Shown: positions 43,190 through 53,042, numbered from the stretch's first letter. The stretch is DNA of 64,000 nt from JAXHUM01 sp034189325 (GCA_034189325.1 JAXHUM010000062.1:67880-131879), one strand, 5' to 3'. Translations and numbers: made by a program. Notes: generated by a model not told the origin, from the letters alone.

Positions 43190-44317
43190 ATGAAAGTGAA
43201 TCTAATGATGATGATAGTCTGCGTGGTCGGTCTCATGATCGCTGTCCTTGCATTTGCCGATGGCAATTCAAAGGATACCTCCAAGAAGGCATCGTCACAT
43301 AAAAAAAGATCTGACAAACTGAAGGTCGCCACATTCGCCGGAGGATGTTTCTGGTGCGTGGAATCGGACTTTGAAAAGGTCGAAGGAGTGGTTGATGCCA
43401 TATCCGGTTATACAGGTGGACACAGGGAGAATCCCACCTATGAAGAGGTTTCCGGCGGGGGCACGGGACATGTGGAAGCGGTACAGGTGCATTACGATCC
43501 AGATCGTGTTTCCTATAAAGAACTGCTGGACGTATTTTGGCGACATGTTGATCCGACGGATCAGGGGGGGCAATTCGTTGATCGCGGGTCTCAGTATCGA
43601 TCCGTCATTTTTTACCATGACGACGAACAAAGACGGATGGCGGAAGAATCGAAGGCAGCCTTAGAAAAATCGAGGCATTTCGAAAAACCGATTATTACGG
43701 AGATAACAAAGGCGGGGGAATTTTACAGGGCCGAGGAATACCATCAGGACTACTACAAGAACCATGGCCTGCGTTATAAATATTACCGGTGGAACTCGGG
43801 CCGAGATCAATTTCTTGAAAGGGTCTGGGGTGACGAACAGAAAAGCGCTACCCCTCCTCCTGACAATAACAGATATGTAAAACCCAGCAGCGATGACCTG
43901 CGCAGGACATTGACGCCATTGCAGTATGATGTCACGCAGCGCGACGGTACGGAACCACCCTTTCAGAACGAATACTGGGACAATAAAAGGGAAGGCATCT
44001 ATGTGGACATTGTTTCCGGAGAGGTCCTGTTCAGTTCCCTGGACAAATATGATTCCGGGACCGGGTGGCCCAGCTTTACCCAGCCACTGGTTCCGGAAAA
44101 CATTGTAGAGAAGAAGGACCACAAACTTTTCATGGTCCGAACAGAGGTGCGGAGCAAACAGGGAGATTCGCACTTGGGACACGTGTTCTCTGATGGACCG
44201 CCGCCAACGGGCCTGAGGTACTGTATGAACTCGGCTGCGCTCCGTTTCATTCCTAAAGAGGAGATGAAAAAGGAAGGTTACGGGGACCTTCTCCGCATTT
44301 TTTCTCCCAAAAACTGA
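43190..44317 (+). CDS. msrAB: Exported methionine sulfoxide reductase, MsrA-MsrB fusion
   Basis: 375 residues from the ATG at 43190 (AAAGGAG ahead; an in-frame start at 43121 lacks a site). A signal peptide (VVGLMIAVLAFADG) sends it out of the cytoplasm. MsrA is first: FAGGCFWCVE with the catalytic Cys, then GYTGGHRENPTYEEVSGG and AEEYHQDYY. MsrB follows from about residue 225: DKYDSGTGWPSF, HLGHVFSDGPPPTGLRYCMN with the catalytic Cys. The zinc-binding CxxC pairs of some MsrB proteins are not apparent. It repairs both diastereomers of methionine sulfoxide in the envelope. Unusual for a strict anaerobe but well known as an oxidative-stress defence. Confidence 0.93.
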   Translation: MKVNLMMMIVCVVGLMIAVLAFADGNSKDTSKKASSHKKRSDKLKVATFAGGCFWCVESDFEKVEGVVDAISGYTGGHRENPTYEEVSGGGTGHVEAVQVHYDPDRVSYKELLDVFWRHVDPTDQGGQFVDRGSQYRSVIFYHDDEQRRMAEESKAALEKSRHFEKPIITEITKAGEFYRAEEYHQDYYKNHGLRYKYYRWNSGRDQFLERVWGDEQKSATPPPDNNRYVKPSSDDLRRTLTPLQYDVTQRDGTEPPFQNEYWDNKREGIYVDIVSGEVLFSSLDKYDSGTGWPSFTQPLVPENIVEKKDHKLFMVRTEVRSKQGDSHLGHVFSDGPPPTGLRYCMNSAALRFIPKEEMKKEGYGDLLRIFSPKN

Positions 44318-44452
44318 GCGTCTTCATGGGATCACACGTGACCACTCGGCTCAAGGGTCTTGTGTCGTTCGACTAAGGCTTCTCTACTCGAATGAGACCA
44401 GCCTGGAATTGTTCACTCAGGCCTTGTCGTGGCAATTTCTATGAAGGGTCAT

Positions 44453-45898
44453 CTATTTTGTTTCCCCTATGATGGTCCTGGCAACTCTGAGCCCGGAAAC
44501 AGTTACTCCAATGATTCCGGTCGCCGGTGTGGTCCAATGCCCTGCAAGATAGAGATTGTCAATGGGGGTCTTTCTCTCGGGCTTTGCGAAATACATCTCC
44601 GGAGAAAGGGCCCATCCCATAACAGCCCCTTGGGTATTGAGAGTGTATCTTTCCATGGTGAGCGGAGTGGCCGCGTCTTTGACCACGATATGATCGGATA
44701 GCCCGGGAATGACCTGTTCCACCATCTTTATGATGGCTTCCGTGAAGTGGTCCTTCTCTTCTCTCCAATCCTTGCCTTTAATATCATAAGGGGCATAGGA
44801 TATAATGCCGAGGGTATGACATCCCTCCGGGGCCTGGGTCTTATCAATCAGAGTTGGGGCGATGATTTCACAATAGGGGAGTGGAAACTGTCCCTTTAGG
44901 GGAATGGAAAGCCCCATGTCCGTATCAAAGCTCTCCCAGAGAAATGTGTCTACCGCATCGAATCCGACGGCCCTTGGGTCCATATCAATGCCGAGATAAA
45001 CAAAAAATGACGGGAGACCGACCTCCTTTCTTTGAATATCCGAAATAAAATCCTGTGAGAGATGTTCTTTGCCCACAAGGTTGAAGAATGTTGAGATTGC
45101 CGCCCCATTAGAGACAACGACATCCGCATCGATCTGTTCTCCTTGAGTAGTTCTTATGCCGGTTGCTTTGCCGTCCTGCACAATAATCTTCTCTACCATG
45201 GTGCCCAATTCCAGTTCACCGCCATGCTCTTGAAAGCTATCCGCCAGGGCATTCGACAGGTTTTGGGAACCACCCTCGACGATATAGGTGCCTTGAGCAA
45301 AATGCTCTAAGAGAGTTTTCGCAAAGAATATGGCTGAAGTTCTTGACGGCGGCAGGGCGGAATCCGCAATGGCCGTTAAGTAGAAGAGGACTCTGCTGTC
45401 CTTTACATAACTCTCCACCAACTGTTTGAAGCTCATATCTCGATATTTCAGGAGATCGGGAGATGTGGTGCTGGTTTGGTGAATTGTTTGTAGGGTACTG
45501 AACAAGTCTGAAATTTTACTTTCTTGCTTTGGAAAATTATCATAGAGCAGCTGCTTGTACTGTTCAAAATCCTTTGTAATATAAAAAGAGCCTTCAGGGG
45601 ATATTATCTTGAAGAGCGGCTCTATCCTGTGAAATGAAAGCCTTTTTTCCAGACCCAAGCGTTCAAGCACATTATATAAGACTTCCCCTCTCCCAGCCCC
45701 ATTGATCCGGACTGCGGCAGCATTAAAGGTGAAGCCTTTTCTCTTAAATGATGTGCAATAGCCTCCAGCCAATGAATGCTGTTCAATCAGTTTCACTCTC
45801 TTCCCGGCTTGGGCCAGGGTCGCACCGCATACAAGACCGGCTATCCCAGCGCCGATAATAACAACATCATACTTTCCTTCCGTCGTCTTCTTCTCCAT
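44453..45898 (-). CDS. Phytoene-desaturase/CrtI-like FAD-dependent oxidoreductase
   Basis: 481 residues from the ATG at 45898 behind GAGGAGGAAAAGAC; the longer frame back to 45973 lacks a site. The N-terminal dinucleotide-binding motif is VVIIGAGIAGLVCGATLAQAGK, followed by EQHSLAGGYCTSFKRKGF. The C-terminus has the family ending NLYLAGHWTTPATGIIGVTVSG. Family members desaturate, isomerise or saturate carotenoids, retinoids or related lipids; the substrate here is not known. No carotenoid genes lie nearby, so the product is unlikely to be a classic carotenoid. The next gene upstream on the same strand ends in its own terminator, so this is likely a separate unit. Confidence 0.88.
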   Translation of the reverse strand: MEKKTTEGKYDVVIIGAGIAGLVCGATLAQAGKRVKLIEQHSLAGGYCTSFKRKGFTFNAAAVRINGAGRGEVLYNVLERLGLEKRLSFHRIEPLFKIISPEGSFYITKDFEQYKQLLYDNFPKQESKISDLFSTLQTIHQTSTTSPDLLKYRDMSFKQLVESYVKDSRVLFYLTAIADSALPPSRTSAIFFAKTLLEHFAQGTYIVEGGSQNLSNALADSFQEHGGELELGTMVEKIIVQDGKATGIRTTQGEQIDADVVVSNGAAISTFFNLVGKEHLSQDFISDIQRKEVGLPSFFVYLGIDMDPRAVGFDAVDTFLWESFDTDMGLSIPLKGQFPLPYCEIIAPTLIDKTQAPEGCHTLGIISYAPYDIKGKDWREEKDHFTEAIIKMVEQVIPGLSDHIVVKDAATPLTMERYTLNTQGAVMGWALSPEMYFAKPERKTPIDNLYLAGHWTTPATGIIGVTVSGLRVARTIIGETK

Positions 45899-46007
45899 TG
45901 TCTTTTCCTCCTCATTTTGCCGTTGGATGTATCTCGACGAACCGGACGTCGATTTCTCTACCTCACTATGCAAGCAGGAAAGGCACCTTATTGTTAAGCC
46001 TTGATAG

Positions 46008-46035
46008 AGAAAACCGGCTCAGCTCAGTTGAGCCG
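46008..46035 (-). terminator. Rho-independent terminator of the DapB-like gene
   Basis: On the minus strand CGGCTCA-ACTGAGC-TGAGCCG (7-bp perfect stem, 46015-46035) is followed directly by GTTTTCTCT. It starts 4 bp after the stop codon at 46039. Confidence 0.75.
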
Positions 46036-46038
46036 ATT

Positions 46039-47076
46039 TCATTGAACTGCAATCACAGGCGGTAAATCTTTTAGGGTGATGAGTCCCGGCGGTGCTTGGA
46101 CTACTAAGGGGATAGCATTGACAACGGCGGCTGCGGTGAGGAGCATGGCCCAGCGTCCATAATCGATATTCACATCGATTTCCATGGGTGGCCGCCCATC
46201 GAGCCAAATAGAACAGCCCGGCTCACGGGGTTTTTTTACTCTGTCGGGGCATACTACGCAATCATAGATGATGGAAATCAGAACATCGTTTCCCCTCATC
46301 CCCTCATTGGTGACTTTGAATGCGCAGACATTGCCCGGCTCAATTTCCATACAGACGGTTTGGAGGTGTTCCTTCGCAACATACCTCTCCCAGGTCTGAC
46401 GAAGGTCGGTGAGCTCCAGACCAAGATAATCGGCAATAAAGTGAACGACCTCAGCGTAAATCTGAGCGATCCAATGTGGCCGGTCCTCCGATTTATCGAA
46501 TTCCACAGGGTTTGTGCCGATCCGCATCTTATCCCGAACCATGGTGATGCTGTCCCAATGGGTAAGGTCATCACAATATTCCATAGAGATTTGGTCGATC
46601 CTCGCCAGACCTCCTGTGAGGATAGAGGGAAGGTAACTCAGAAAACCAGGGTAAGCCCCGGTTCCCAAAAAGCTAACGCCGTTTTCCTTGGCCAACCGGT
46701 CAATCTCCTGTGATATTTCAGGGTAGGTTTTCCATGGGTACATGAAGCCGACGGTGGTGATAACGTTTTTCTTGGCTTTCAGGGCCTTCGATATCTGCTC
46801 TGCATTATCAACCGGAGAGGCAGGGGTATTGATCACCACCACATCGGCCTTTGTCTTAAGAACTTCATCCTCATTGTCCGAGGCAATTATTCCCAGTTTT
46901 TTTCTGAAGTTCTTTTTCTTCTCTCCGATTATGTCCCCTAAATCTCGGCCGACTTTGCTTGCATCGTGGACGATGGCACCTGTCACTTCAATATTTCGTT
47001 TCTGTGTGATCAATGACACAACATCGCGGCCACATGCCCCTGTGGCCCACTGAATGACCCGAATTTTCTCATCCAT
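46039..47076 (-). CDS. DapB-like NAD(P)-dependent dehydrogenase (2,4-diaminopentanoate dehydrogenase-like)
   Basis: 345 residues from the ATG at 47076 (GGAGGG ahead; the frame is open 16 codons further). N-terminal nucleotide fold: IRVIQWATGACGRDVV, VTGAIVHDASKVGRDLGDII, DVVVINTPASPVD. The middle GFMYPWKTYPEISQEIDRLA and FLGTGAYPGFLSYLPSIL fit the dihydrodipicolinate-reductase-like / 2,4-diaminopentanoate dehydrogenase group seen in anaerobes that break down amino acids. It probably oxidises or reduces an amino- or keto-substrate. It has its own terminator. The cupin gene lies 377 bp upstream on the same strand. Confidence 0.85.
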   Translation of the reverse strand: MDEKIRVIQWATGACGRDVVSLITQKRNIEVTGAIVHDASKVGRDLGDIIGEKKKNFRKKLGIIASDNEDEVLKTKADVVVINTPASPVDNAEQISKALKAKKNVITTVGFMYPWKTYPEISQEIDRLAKENGVSFLGTGAYPGFLSYLPSILTGGLARIDQISMEYCDDLTHWDSITMVRDKMRIGTNPVEFDKSEDRPHWIAQIYAEVVHFIADYLGLELTDLRQTWERYVAKEHLQTVCMEIEPGNVCAFKVTNEGMRGNDVLISIIYDCVVCPDRVKKPREPGCSIWLDGRPPMEIDVNIDYGRWAMLLTAAAVVNAIPLVVQAPPGLITLKDLPPVIAVQ

Positions 47077-47453
47077 ATGTGCTTTCCCTCCGTCTCGTTG
47101 TTTTTGAAACGCAAATTCAGCCAATCATATGTGCATGTTGTTTTCCTCCCCTTTGTGAGAGGGGACGAAAACAAATGAGGGTCAAAAAAAGTGTTTGATC
47201 TATGAGGGAGCATAGGAAGATAAGCCTGGTGCGTCAAGCTGAAATGACCCGCTCCGAGGTGTGCCTATGTCTTTCTTCTGTGGTACGGTCTACTCTTAAA
47301 GTTAAGGTCATCCGGGTATCTTGCCCTTGTCTTCCATCTATCTCTTCCCTCTCTTCTAATTCTCCCCCTTGATCCCCCTAATGACGGAGTTTTCGTGATG
47401 TTTTGGCCTCTTTTCGCCCATCTTCTTGATTGAAATTATCGGCTTTCCCTCTT
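47077..47453. other. Intergenic region between DapB-like gene and cupin gene
   Basis: No gene seen. Pyrimidine-rich (47330-47450) on the plus strand. It should contain the promoter for the DapB-like gene; no convincing element recognised. Confidence 0.35.
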
Positions 47454-47864
47454 CTATGATGGGTCCTTATCCTCGTAAACATTGCCTATGCAACAGAGGA
47501 ATGCGGCCGGCTCGGTGCCGATATTTGTCATCCCATGAGGCTCCATCGTGGGCACATAAATAAAATCACCCGGCCCCACAATTTGTCTGTCTAGAATATC
47601 CTCTGTATCTCTATCAAACTGCCAGCACTCAAATTCACCTGACAGAATATACATGGTCTGGTGGTAGAAGTGATTATGAATCGGGATCTTGCCTCCAGGC
47701 TGAATAGTAAAATAACGCAGCCCATATTCAGGGTAGCCCTGTCCATCATCCCCATACCTGGAGAGCCAGCGAACACTCGTGCCGACAACCTCCCTCATCT
47801 TTCCCTTAAAAGGAAATGCCTCAATCTTTTCATCGTCGCAGTCTTTGAAATGCATCACCTCCAT
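47454..47864 (-). CDS. Small cupin-domain protein
   Basis: 136 residues, a single cupin barrel. Motif 1 is PGGKIPIHNHFYHQTMYILSGEFE (two histidines, a third after five residues, then Glu), and motif 2 is GPGDFIYVPTMEPHGMTNIG with the last metal histidine. ATG behind a GGAGGAG site. Such proteins bind Fe, Mn or Zn and act as dioxygenases, isomerases or sensors; nothing narrows it here. LCCIGNVYE at the C-terminus has two neighbouring cysteines. Confidence 0.88.
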   Translation of the reverse strand: MEVMHFKDCDDEKIEAFPFKGKMREVVGTSVRWLSRYGDDGQGYPEYGLRYFTIQPGGKIPIHNHFYHQTMYILSGEFECWQFDRDTEDILDRQIVGPGDFIYVPTMEPHGMTNIGTEPAAFLCCIGNVYEDKDPS

Positions 47865-48425
47865 GGATCTCCTCCTTCATTCATTATGTAGATTCAGACG
47901 ATGGGTTATGCCCACCCCCTCTTTTCTCGCAGATTGATACCTTACCAGACCCATCCCCTTGGTTCCAGGAAAACAGGGCCTTCAGTGGAGCAATCAGCTC
48001 CGGGTAAGCGGCCTTTAGTCCTGAAAAAACAAGACATTTCATTAATAAGAAAGATCACCCGATGTGCGTGAATGAGTCACAGCAAAGCATGCCGTAAACA
48101 TGGCCTTAGCAGTAAGACGCCAAAGATTGATCGCGGCATCCACAGGAAGTTTCCAGGCGGTATGGAGGTGGAGGAGGGTCTTCATGAGGGTTCGGCCGGG
48201 TGGTTGAGAGAAGACCTGACAATCCAAGAGGTCGACTCACCTTGGTAAGACATGCCACCTGTTTCACGTCGTCGGGAGGATAAGCTGGCTGCAAGCCCCG
48301 GGTCGTGAGAACTGCAATGGTTTGGCTCGATCGGATCGGTCGGAACCTTTAAAGGCCCTCACCAAAAGAGGGTTTCGGTGATAGGGCTTTTCATGGCCGA
48401 CCCGAATATTGCCAATTAACAGAGG
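47865..48425. other. Stretch without a recognised gene
   Basis: About 560 bp. Several short open frames on the minus strand, none with a ribosome site or known pattern. The region has the look of decayed coding sequence, but I cannot identify a source. Confidence 0.3.
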
Positions 48426-49355
48426 CTAGGGAACAAGCCAGACAGCGCAGTTGGATGCGTTTGAGAGGATATGCCTTGACACGCTTCCCATGAAAAAGGA
48501 ATTGTTGGCGCCCCGCCTGCCCACAATCAAGGTGCCGTACTCTCCCTCTTCCGCTTCTTTGACAATGGTTTTACCGATATTAACCTTACTCGTTACCTGT
48601 TGGATATTGATCTGGTTCTCTTTCAACCCTGCCTCTAGAAACTTCTGTTTCGCTTGCGTATAGAAGGTATCGATACATTTCTTGTCTCCCTGAGCAATAA
48701 CCTCCCGCAAAGGATCGCCTTCGTCATCGAAATCGATGGTACAGTAATCTCTCAGTCTCGGGGCGATATGCAACAGGGTTATATCGATTTCAGAATTGTT
48801 AGCAAGAAAAAAGGCGGCGTGGTCAACGGCGCGAAGAGCACTCTCAGAACCGTCTACGGCGATCATAACCTTGGAAGAGGTGACTGTACCTCCAACAGCC
48901 CAGACAGGTGTCACGTTTGTATGTTCAAGAACGCTGTTTGTAACACTGCCGATAAATGTTTCGGCAAGGCGGGAAAGGCCTCTGCGGCCCATAACGATCG
49001 CATCGGCAAGGGCCTGGCTGCCAAAATCAAGAATACCCTTGGCAACTCCCATTACAATCGGCTGGGAAACAAGATCTATCCTGCTCTCGTCAATCCCCAA
49101 GTCTTTCATGATCTCCTTTGATTCATTGAGAATTTCCGTCGATTTTGCCTGGTTTTGGCTGATAACCTTTTTGAGGGCCGCCCGTGCCTTTCCATCCATT
49201 TTGGCATCTTCTATAAGAAACTCCGATATCTTCGGTTGTATATTAAGTAACGAGTAATGAAGGTCTTTAATCAGTGATTCCATTTTAACCGTATACTCTA
49301 TGGCCTTTCTTGAATGGTTTGAACCATCTACGGCTATTAAAATCCTCTTTTCCAC
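48426..49355 (-). CDS. Universal stress protein with two UspA domains
   Basis: 309 residues, GTG start behind GGAGGATTTCGC. The first UspA domain (ILIAVDGSNHSRKAIEYTV) ends near residue 150 with the ATP-loop pattern IVMGRRGLSRLAETFIGSVT. The second (VMIAVDGSESALRAVDHA) has LIVGRRGANNSFFMGSVSRHIL near residue 285. Both nucleotide loops G-x2-G-x9-G[S/T] are intact, so ATP binding is likely in both halves. Soluble stress-response protein, probably its own unit. Confidence 0.93.
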   Translation of the reverse strand: MEKRILIAVDGSNHSRKAIEYTVKMESLIKDLHYSLLNIQPKISEFLIEDAKMDGKARAALKKVISQNQAKSTEILNESKEIMKDLGIDESRIDLVSQPIVMGVAKGILDFGSQALADAIVMGRRGLSRLAETFIGSVTNSVLEHTNVTPVWAVGGTVTSSKVMIAVDGSESALRAVDHAAFFLANNSEIDITLLHIAPRLRDYCTIDFDDEGDPLREVIAQGDKKCIDTFYTQAKQKFLEAGLKENQINIQQVTSKVNIGKTIVKEAEEGEYGTLIVGRRGANNSFFMGSVSRHILSNASNCAVWLVP

Positions 49356-49789
49356 GCGAAATCCTCCATACTAAGGCGATTTTTTATAATTTCCACGATC
49401 TCTATGGCAATGAATTAACTATAAAGATTAGCGTGAATCCTGATTTCGTGTCAATACAAATAATTGAGAATCAGCTCTGCAATGCCTCTTCATCGCCTAT
49501 AGTCTTTCTGCCCAGGAGGACACTCCCCAAATGAAAAGGAGTCTGTTTGACTTTTTTGATTTTATTTGGTAGAACAAAAACCCTATTGTCCTAATTGTCC
49601 TACACAATCACAATTTGAATATAGATGGGACTGAGCGCATTTGCGCGAATATCCTATTCTATTTTGTGGTAATGCATGGATGACGTGGAATGCCCCGGTT
49701 ATCCCTTTGTGCTGGAGTGGAGTCCGATAGTAAAAGCAGTCAGCTGCTCTGGCTGCGATACGTAAAGAAAGGGTGTTTCTCTATCTCTT
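49356..49789. other. Upstream region of the universal stress protein
   Basis: AT-rich; should hold the promoter of the minus-strand gene. No confident element. An inverted GCGCATTTGCGC-like run lies near 49636-49648. Confidence 0.3.
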
Positions 49790-50616
49790 CTTTTTGTTGA
49801 TATCCTCATCCAAGGCATGGGTTGTTCTGCGTCGGGATAGGTTGCCGAAGCGCAGTTACCTGCTGCTTGCGTTTTTGCTGATTGGGGTCAGCCTGCCGCA
49901 GGTAGTCAGGAAATTCCAGCGAGAGTAGTAATGCCTCATCCAACCTCCCGCATAATTGCCATACAGGCAGAGGAGGTCTTCTTTGATGGTGCGAGTATAT
50001 AACGAGCAGGGAACCATCGATCAGAGGTATTCGAATCCAGCCCGACCATATGAGGGATTATCTGTTCATTGTCTCGCCACAGGTATTAGATCCCCTTGGG
50101 GACGGTCGTTCACAATTTCATCAAGACCCTCACCTCTTGCTTGCGAACCCTGTCCAATGCATCGGCCACGAGCCGCATGATATGGTACCGATTAAAGGAC
50201 GTCTTTTTAATTACTTAAGAGATATTGACCTCGGTTACTGCAATTTAAGGGCCCCACATATCCACTGCGGCGGCTTTGGTCTTCTATCCTTCCTCAGGCC
50301 CGAAACCCTCACACTAGGCTTCAAGGCTGTTTGGATTTCCCTCGTCTCCTGTATGGTCAACTGCAGGAGCGCTTCTGTGGCAGATCAGCATTTCATAAGG
50401 GAGTTTTTGGGGAAAGAACCTCTCGTCAACCACAATCCGATGGGAGATTCCCTTAACCGTTCCCTGTTTTCACCGGTCAACGAACCCCTCCATTGCTCCC
50501 CGGCACGGATGATCAAAAGATACCGAGGTTACTCAGCCCATATGCTCTGCGGCCTAAGCATAAAATGGCGACGCAACCCGAAGACAGCTGTGAATTTATT
50601 TCAACGAGCGGATTAA
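49790..50616 (-). pseudogene. Decayed ISL3-family transposase
   Basis: Read on the minus strand, pieces of an ISL3-type transposase appear in order across several frames broken by stops. AVDMWGP..IAVTEVNIS is the DDE-domain segment normally 'DMW.PYI.A..E.LP'. RYHIMRLVADALDRVRKQE corresponds to 'FHV.KL.NEALD.VRR.E', followed by a YLWRDN remnant. Nearer the C-terminal side KEDLLCLYGNYAGGWMRHYY and RWNFLTTCGRLTPI match the usual 'KED...Y......A..F...W...A..SRL.P'. It is clearly dead. I could not find terminal inverted repeats. Long plus-strand frames here are antisense artefacts. Confidence 0.7.
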
Positions 50617-50634
50617 CCAATAGGAGGATTTGTT

Positions 50635-51666
50635 ATGTATTCGTTAAAACATGATGAAGAAGTGTGCGCCACCTGTCCTTCACCGGACTGCCTGCTGAAA
50701 TGCCAGTATATGGACATGGATAAAGAACAGGCGCACGAAGAGATTATGAAAGTTGTCCAAGGGGAAGATTCATTGGTCCTTCACAAGTGCATGACCTGCT
50801 ATGGGTGCGAGGAATATTGCAGGCGAGGAAATCACCCCTATTACCTCATCTGCGAAAAAAGGGAAGAAAAGGGTATTCTGACCGCAGCCAGGCCCATTAC
50901 GAACCAGTGGATCAATATGACATCCATGCAGGGGAAATCCATGACCGGGGCCATTGAGGAGAAGGCCCTATCCTGTTGCCTTATACCGGAGCTTAAGGGA
51001 TTGGGGAGGGGGAGACTTTTTGAGGATATTGCCCCATCCTTCATTGTCGGAGCCGAGTTCATGTGCCCGGCCGTCCATACTCATTTTGCCAAGATGTCGG
51101 TGGTCAAAGATCGGCTCCCGAAGGTCTTGGAGAACTACAGCGCATTGAATGTCAAAGAAGTTGTCTGCCTGCATGATGAATGCTATGCCACGTTTACCTC
51201 TATCGCACCGGCCTATGGTATTGAGGTCCCTTTCGAGCCTATCCATTATATGGACTATCTGTTGGAAAAACTTCATGTCCTAAAGGATGAGATCCAACCA
51301 TTGAATGTGAGAGCGGCCTACCAACGGCCCTGCTCAAACAGGCTTATCCCTGACAAACTTCACCTTGTGAAAGAGATTATGGACCTTATCGGCGTTGATT
51401 TGATGGAAAGGGAGTACCAAGGCGAAAACAGCCTTTGTTGCGGTGAGATATTAAGGACCATTTCGGGTTATCAGTTGACCGACGACGTTCAGAAACGGAA
51501 CATCGATGATATGGCGGCAAGCGGGGCTGAATATTCCGTGTTCAACTGTCCCTTTTGTCAGACCACTCTTTCAGAAAAGGCTATCAAGGCGGGATTAAAA
51601 CCAATCCATATGATAGACCTCTGCAAGATGGCCATTGGGGAAAAACAGGGAGGTGCGATAAAATGA
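50635..51666 (+). CDS. HdrB/D-like iron-sulfur protein with N-terminal ferredoxin motifs
   Basis: 343 residues. The N-terminus carries two cysteine groups for [4Fe-4S] clusters (CATCPSPDCLLKC and CMTCYGCEEYC). The C-terminal half has a CCG-type domain: CCLIPELKG near residue 115, HDECYAT, RPCSNRL, SLCCGEIL and FNCPFCQTTL, cysteine groups that in HdrB/HdrD hold a noncubane or [4Fe-4S] cluster. It overlaps the next gene by four bases (ATGA). Predicted electron-transfer partner of the flavoprotein that follows. AGGAGG-type site precedes the ATG. Confidence 0.88.
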   Translation: MYSLKHDEEVCATCPSPDCLLKCQYMDMDKEQAHEEIMKVVQGEDSLVLHKCMTCYGCEEYCRRGNHPYYLICEKREEKGILTAARPITNQWINMTSMQGKSMTGAIEEKALSCCLIPELKGLGRGRLFEDIAPSFIVGAEFMCPAVHTHFAKMSVVKDRLPKVLENYSALNVKEVVCLHDECYATFTSIAPAYGIEVPFEPIHYMDYLLEKLHVLKDEIQPLNVRAAYQRPCSNRLIPDKLHLVKEIMDLIGVDLMEREYQGENSLCCGEILRTISGYQLTDDVQKRNIDDMAASGAEYSVFNCPFCQTTLSEKAIKAGLKPIHMIDLCKMAIGEKQGGAIK

Positions 51667-53042
51667 GCGACATACTCAATTCACTTGTGCAAATTGTGGG
51701 GGAAAAGGGGGTTTCTAATCATCCAGAGGAAATCTGGTTCTATTCTCGAGATCCTGGGACACTGGAACCTCATGAACCGGACTTTGTTGTGGCACCGAGG
51801 AGGGTTGACGAAGTTCGGGATATTGTCAAGTTTGCTTACGAAAAAAGCATTCCCTTGGTGCCCATGGGAAACGGTATGGCCCTTACGGGTTTGGTCCGTC
51901 CACTCAAGGGCGGCATTGTCATGGACATGAAACGAATGAATAAAATACTAGAAGTCAATGAACGGGGAAGATATGTTGTCCTTGAGGGAGGGGTATCACA
52001 GGGGCAATTAAAGGCTTATCTGGAGGACAACTATCCCCATCTCAGGCATAGCATCCCCGACGCACCACCCGGGACGACGATCGCTGCAAACGTGGCGCTT
52101 CATGGACAAGGCAGACTGACCCAGCAGTATGGATTCAACTCGGACATGGTCACCGGCCTAGAGGTGGTTCTCCCTACCGGAGAAGTCTGCAAAGTCGGTT
52201 CCTGCTCTATCGGTCCTTACTGGTTTTCAAAAGGGCCCAGTCTCCCCGATATCTCAGGGCTTTTCCTGGGGTGGCTCGGAGCCACCGGAGTTTTCACCAA
52301 GGTGGGGTTAAGGCTGTTTCCGAGGAAGAGTTTGAGAGACGTGGAAGTCTTCGTGACGGACAGGGCCGACTTGGTGGAAGACATTATTTACCGGCTGACT
52401 CACACGGAGATGATCGAAGATTTAACCATTTGGTTTCAACCCAAACCAATGATATTCAAGGATAACTACCACATTAACGTTTACTTCACCGGCGACACGG
52501 AGGAGGAAATCGAATTCAAGCGTAAGATGATCTGGGACTCACTTAAGGTTCACATGGATTCCAAAGATGGAGGATTCATGGGTGTTGGAGCAATGAAGGC
52601 GACATTCCTGGAAGAGCCGCAAAGGAGTATTGCCGCCTTTGCCGATGTTCCCAAGGGCGGTGGATTTGAGTATTCAGGTCCCATCTCGCCGATAGAGCAT
52701 TTCGCAAAATACACGGCCAAGGTTTATGAGTTGGCCGCCAAATACAATCTTTTATTCGCCGGTACTGCCAGGGTCATATCGGGTGGTCATGCCATGATGT
52801 ATGGCATATCCTTTGCCTTCAACCGCGCCGACAAAGAGATGATGAACAATGTGAAAGAAGCGCTTGAAGAGGCAAATGAATTTACTCTTGAGCATGGGAG
52901 CATTCCTTGGAAGCCGACTGTGAGCGAACAGCAGATGACCATGAATATGATGGATCCGAACACTCTTAAGATTATGAAAATGATCAAGAAGAATCTGGAT
53001 CCAAAGGGTATTATGAATCCTGGAAACTGGGAGGTGAGCTGA
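51663..53042 (+). CDS. FAD-linked oxidase subunit (GlcD/D-lactate dehydrogenase-like)
   Basis: 459 residues from the ATG at 51663, which overlaps the previous stop. The PCMH-type FAD domain occupies the first 200 residues: VAPRRVDEVRDIVKFAYEKS, IPLVPMGNGMALTGLVRPLK, IVMDMKRMNKILEVN and APPGTTIAANVALHGQGRL. The C-terminal cap ends MIKKNLDPKGIMNPGNWE, typical of GlcD. It oxidises a 2-hydroxyacid or similar compound and passes electrons to the flanking Fe-S proteins. The normal substrate cannot be read. It overlaps the next gene (TGATG). Confidence 0.9.
   Translation: MSDILNSLVQIVGEKGVSNHPEEIWFYSRDPGTLEPHEPDFVVAPRRVDEVRDIVKFAYEKSIPLVPMGNGMALTGLVRPLKGGIVMDMKRMNKILEVNERGRYVVLEGGVSQGQLKAYLEDNYPHLRHSIPDAPPGTTIAANVALHGQGRLTQQYGFNSDMVTGLEVVLPTGEVCKVGSCSIGPYWFSKGPSLPDISGLFLGWLGATGVFTKVGLRLFPRKSLRDVEVFVTDRADLVEDIIYRLTHTEMIEDLTIWFQPKPMIFKDNYHINVYFTGDTEEEIEFKRKMIWDSLKVHMDSKDGGFMGVGAMKATFLEEPQRSIAAFADVPKGGGFEYSGPISPIEHFAKYTAKVYELAAKYNLLFAGTARVISGGHAMMYGISFAFNRADKEMMNNVKEALEEANEFTLEHGSIPWKPTVSEQQMTMNMMDPNTLKIMKMIKKNLDPKGIMNPGNWEVS

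Noticed and set aside
50050..50616. 188-codon open frame on the plus strand
   Set aside because: It lies antisense to the decayed ISL3 transposase, has no ribosome site, and its translation has no family pattern.
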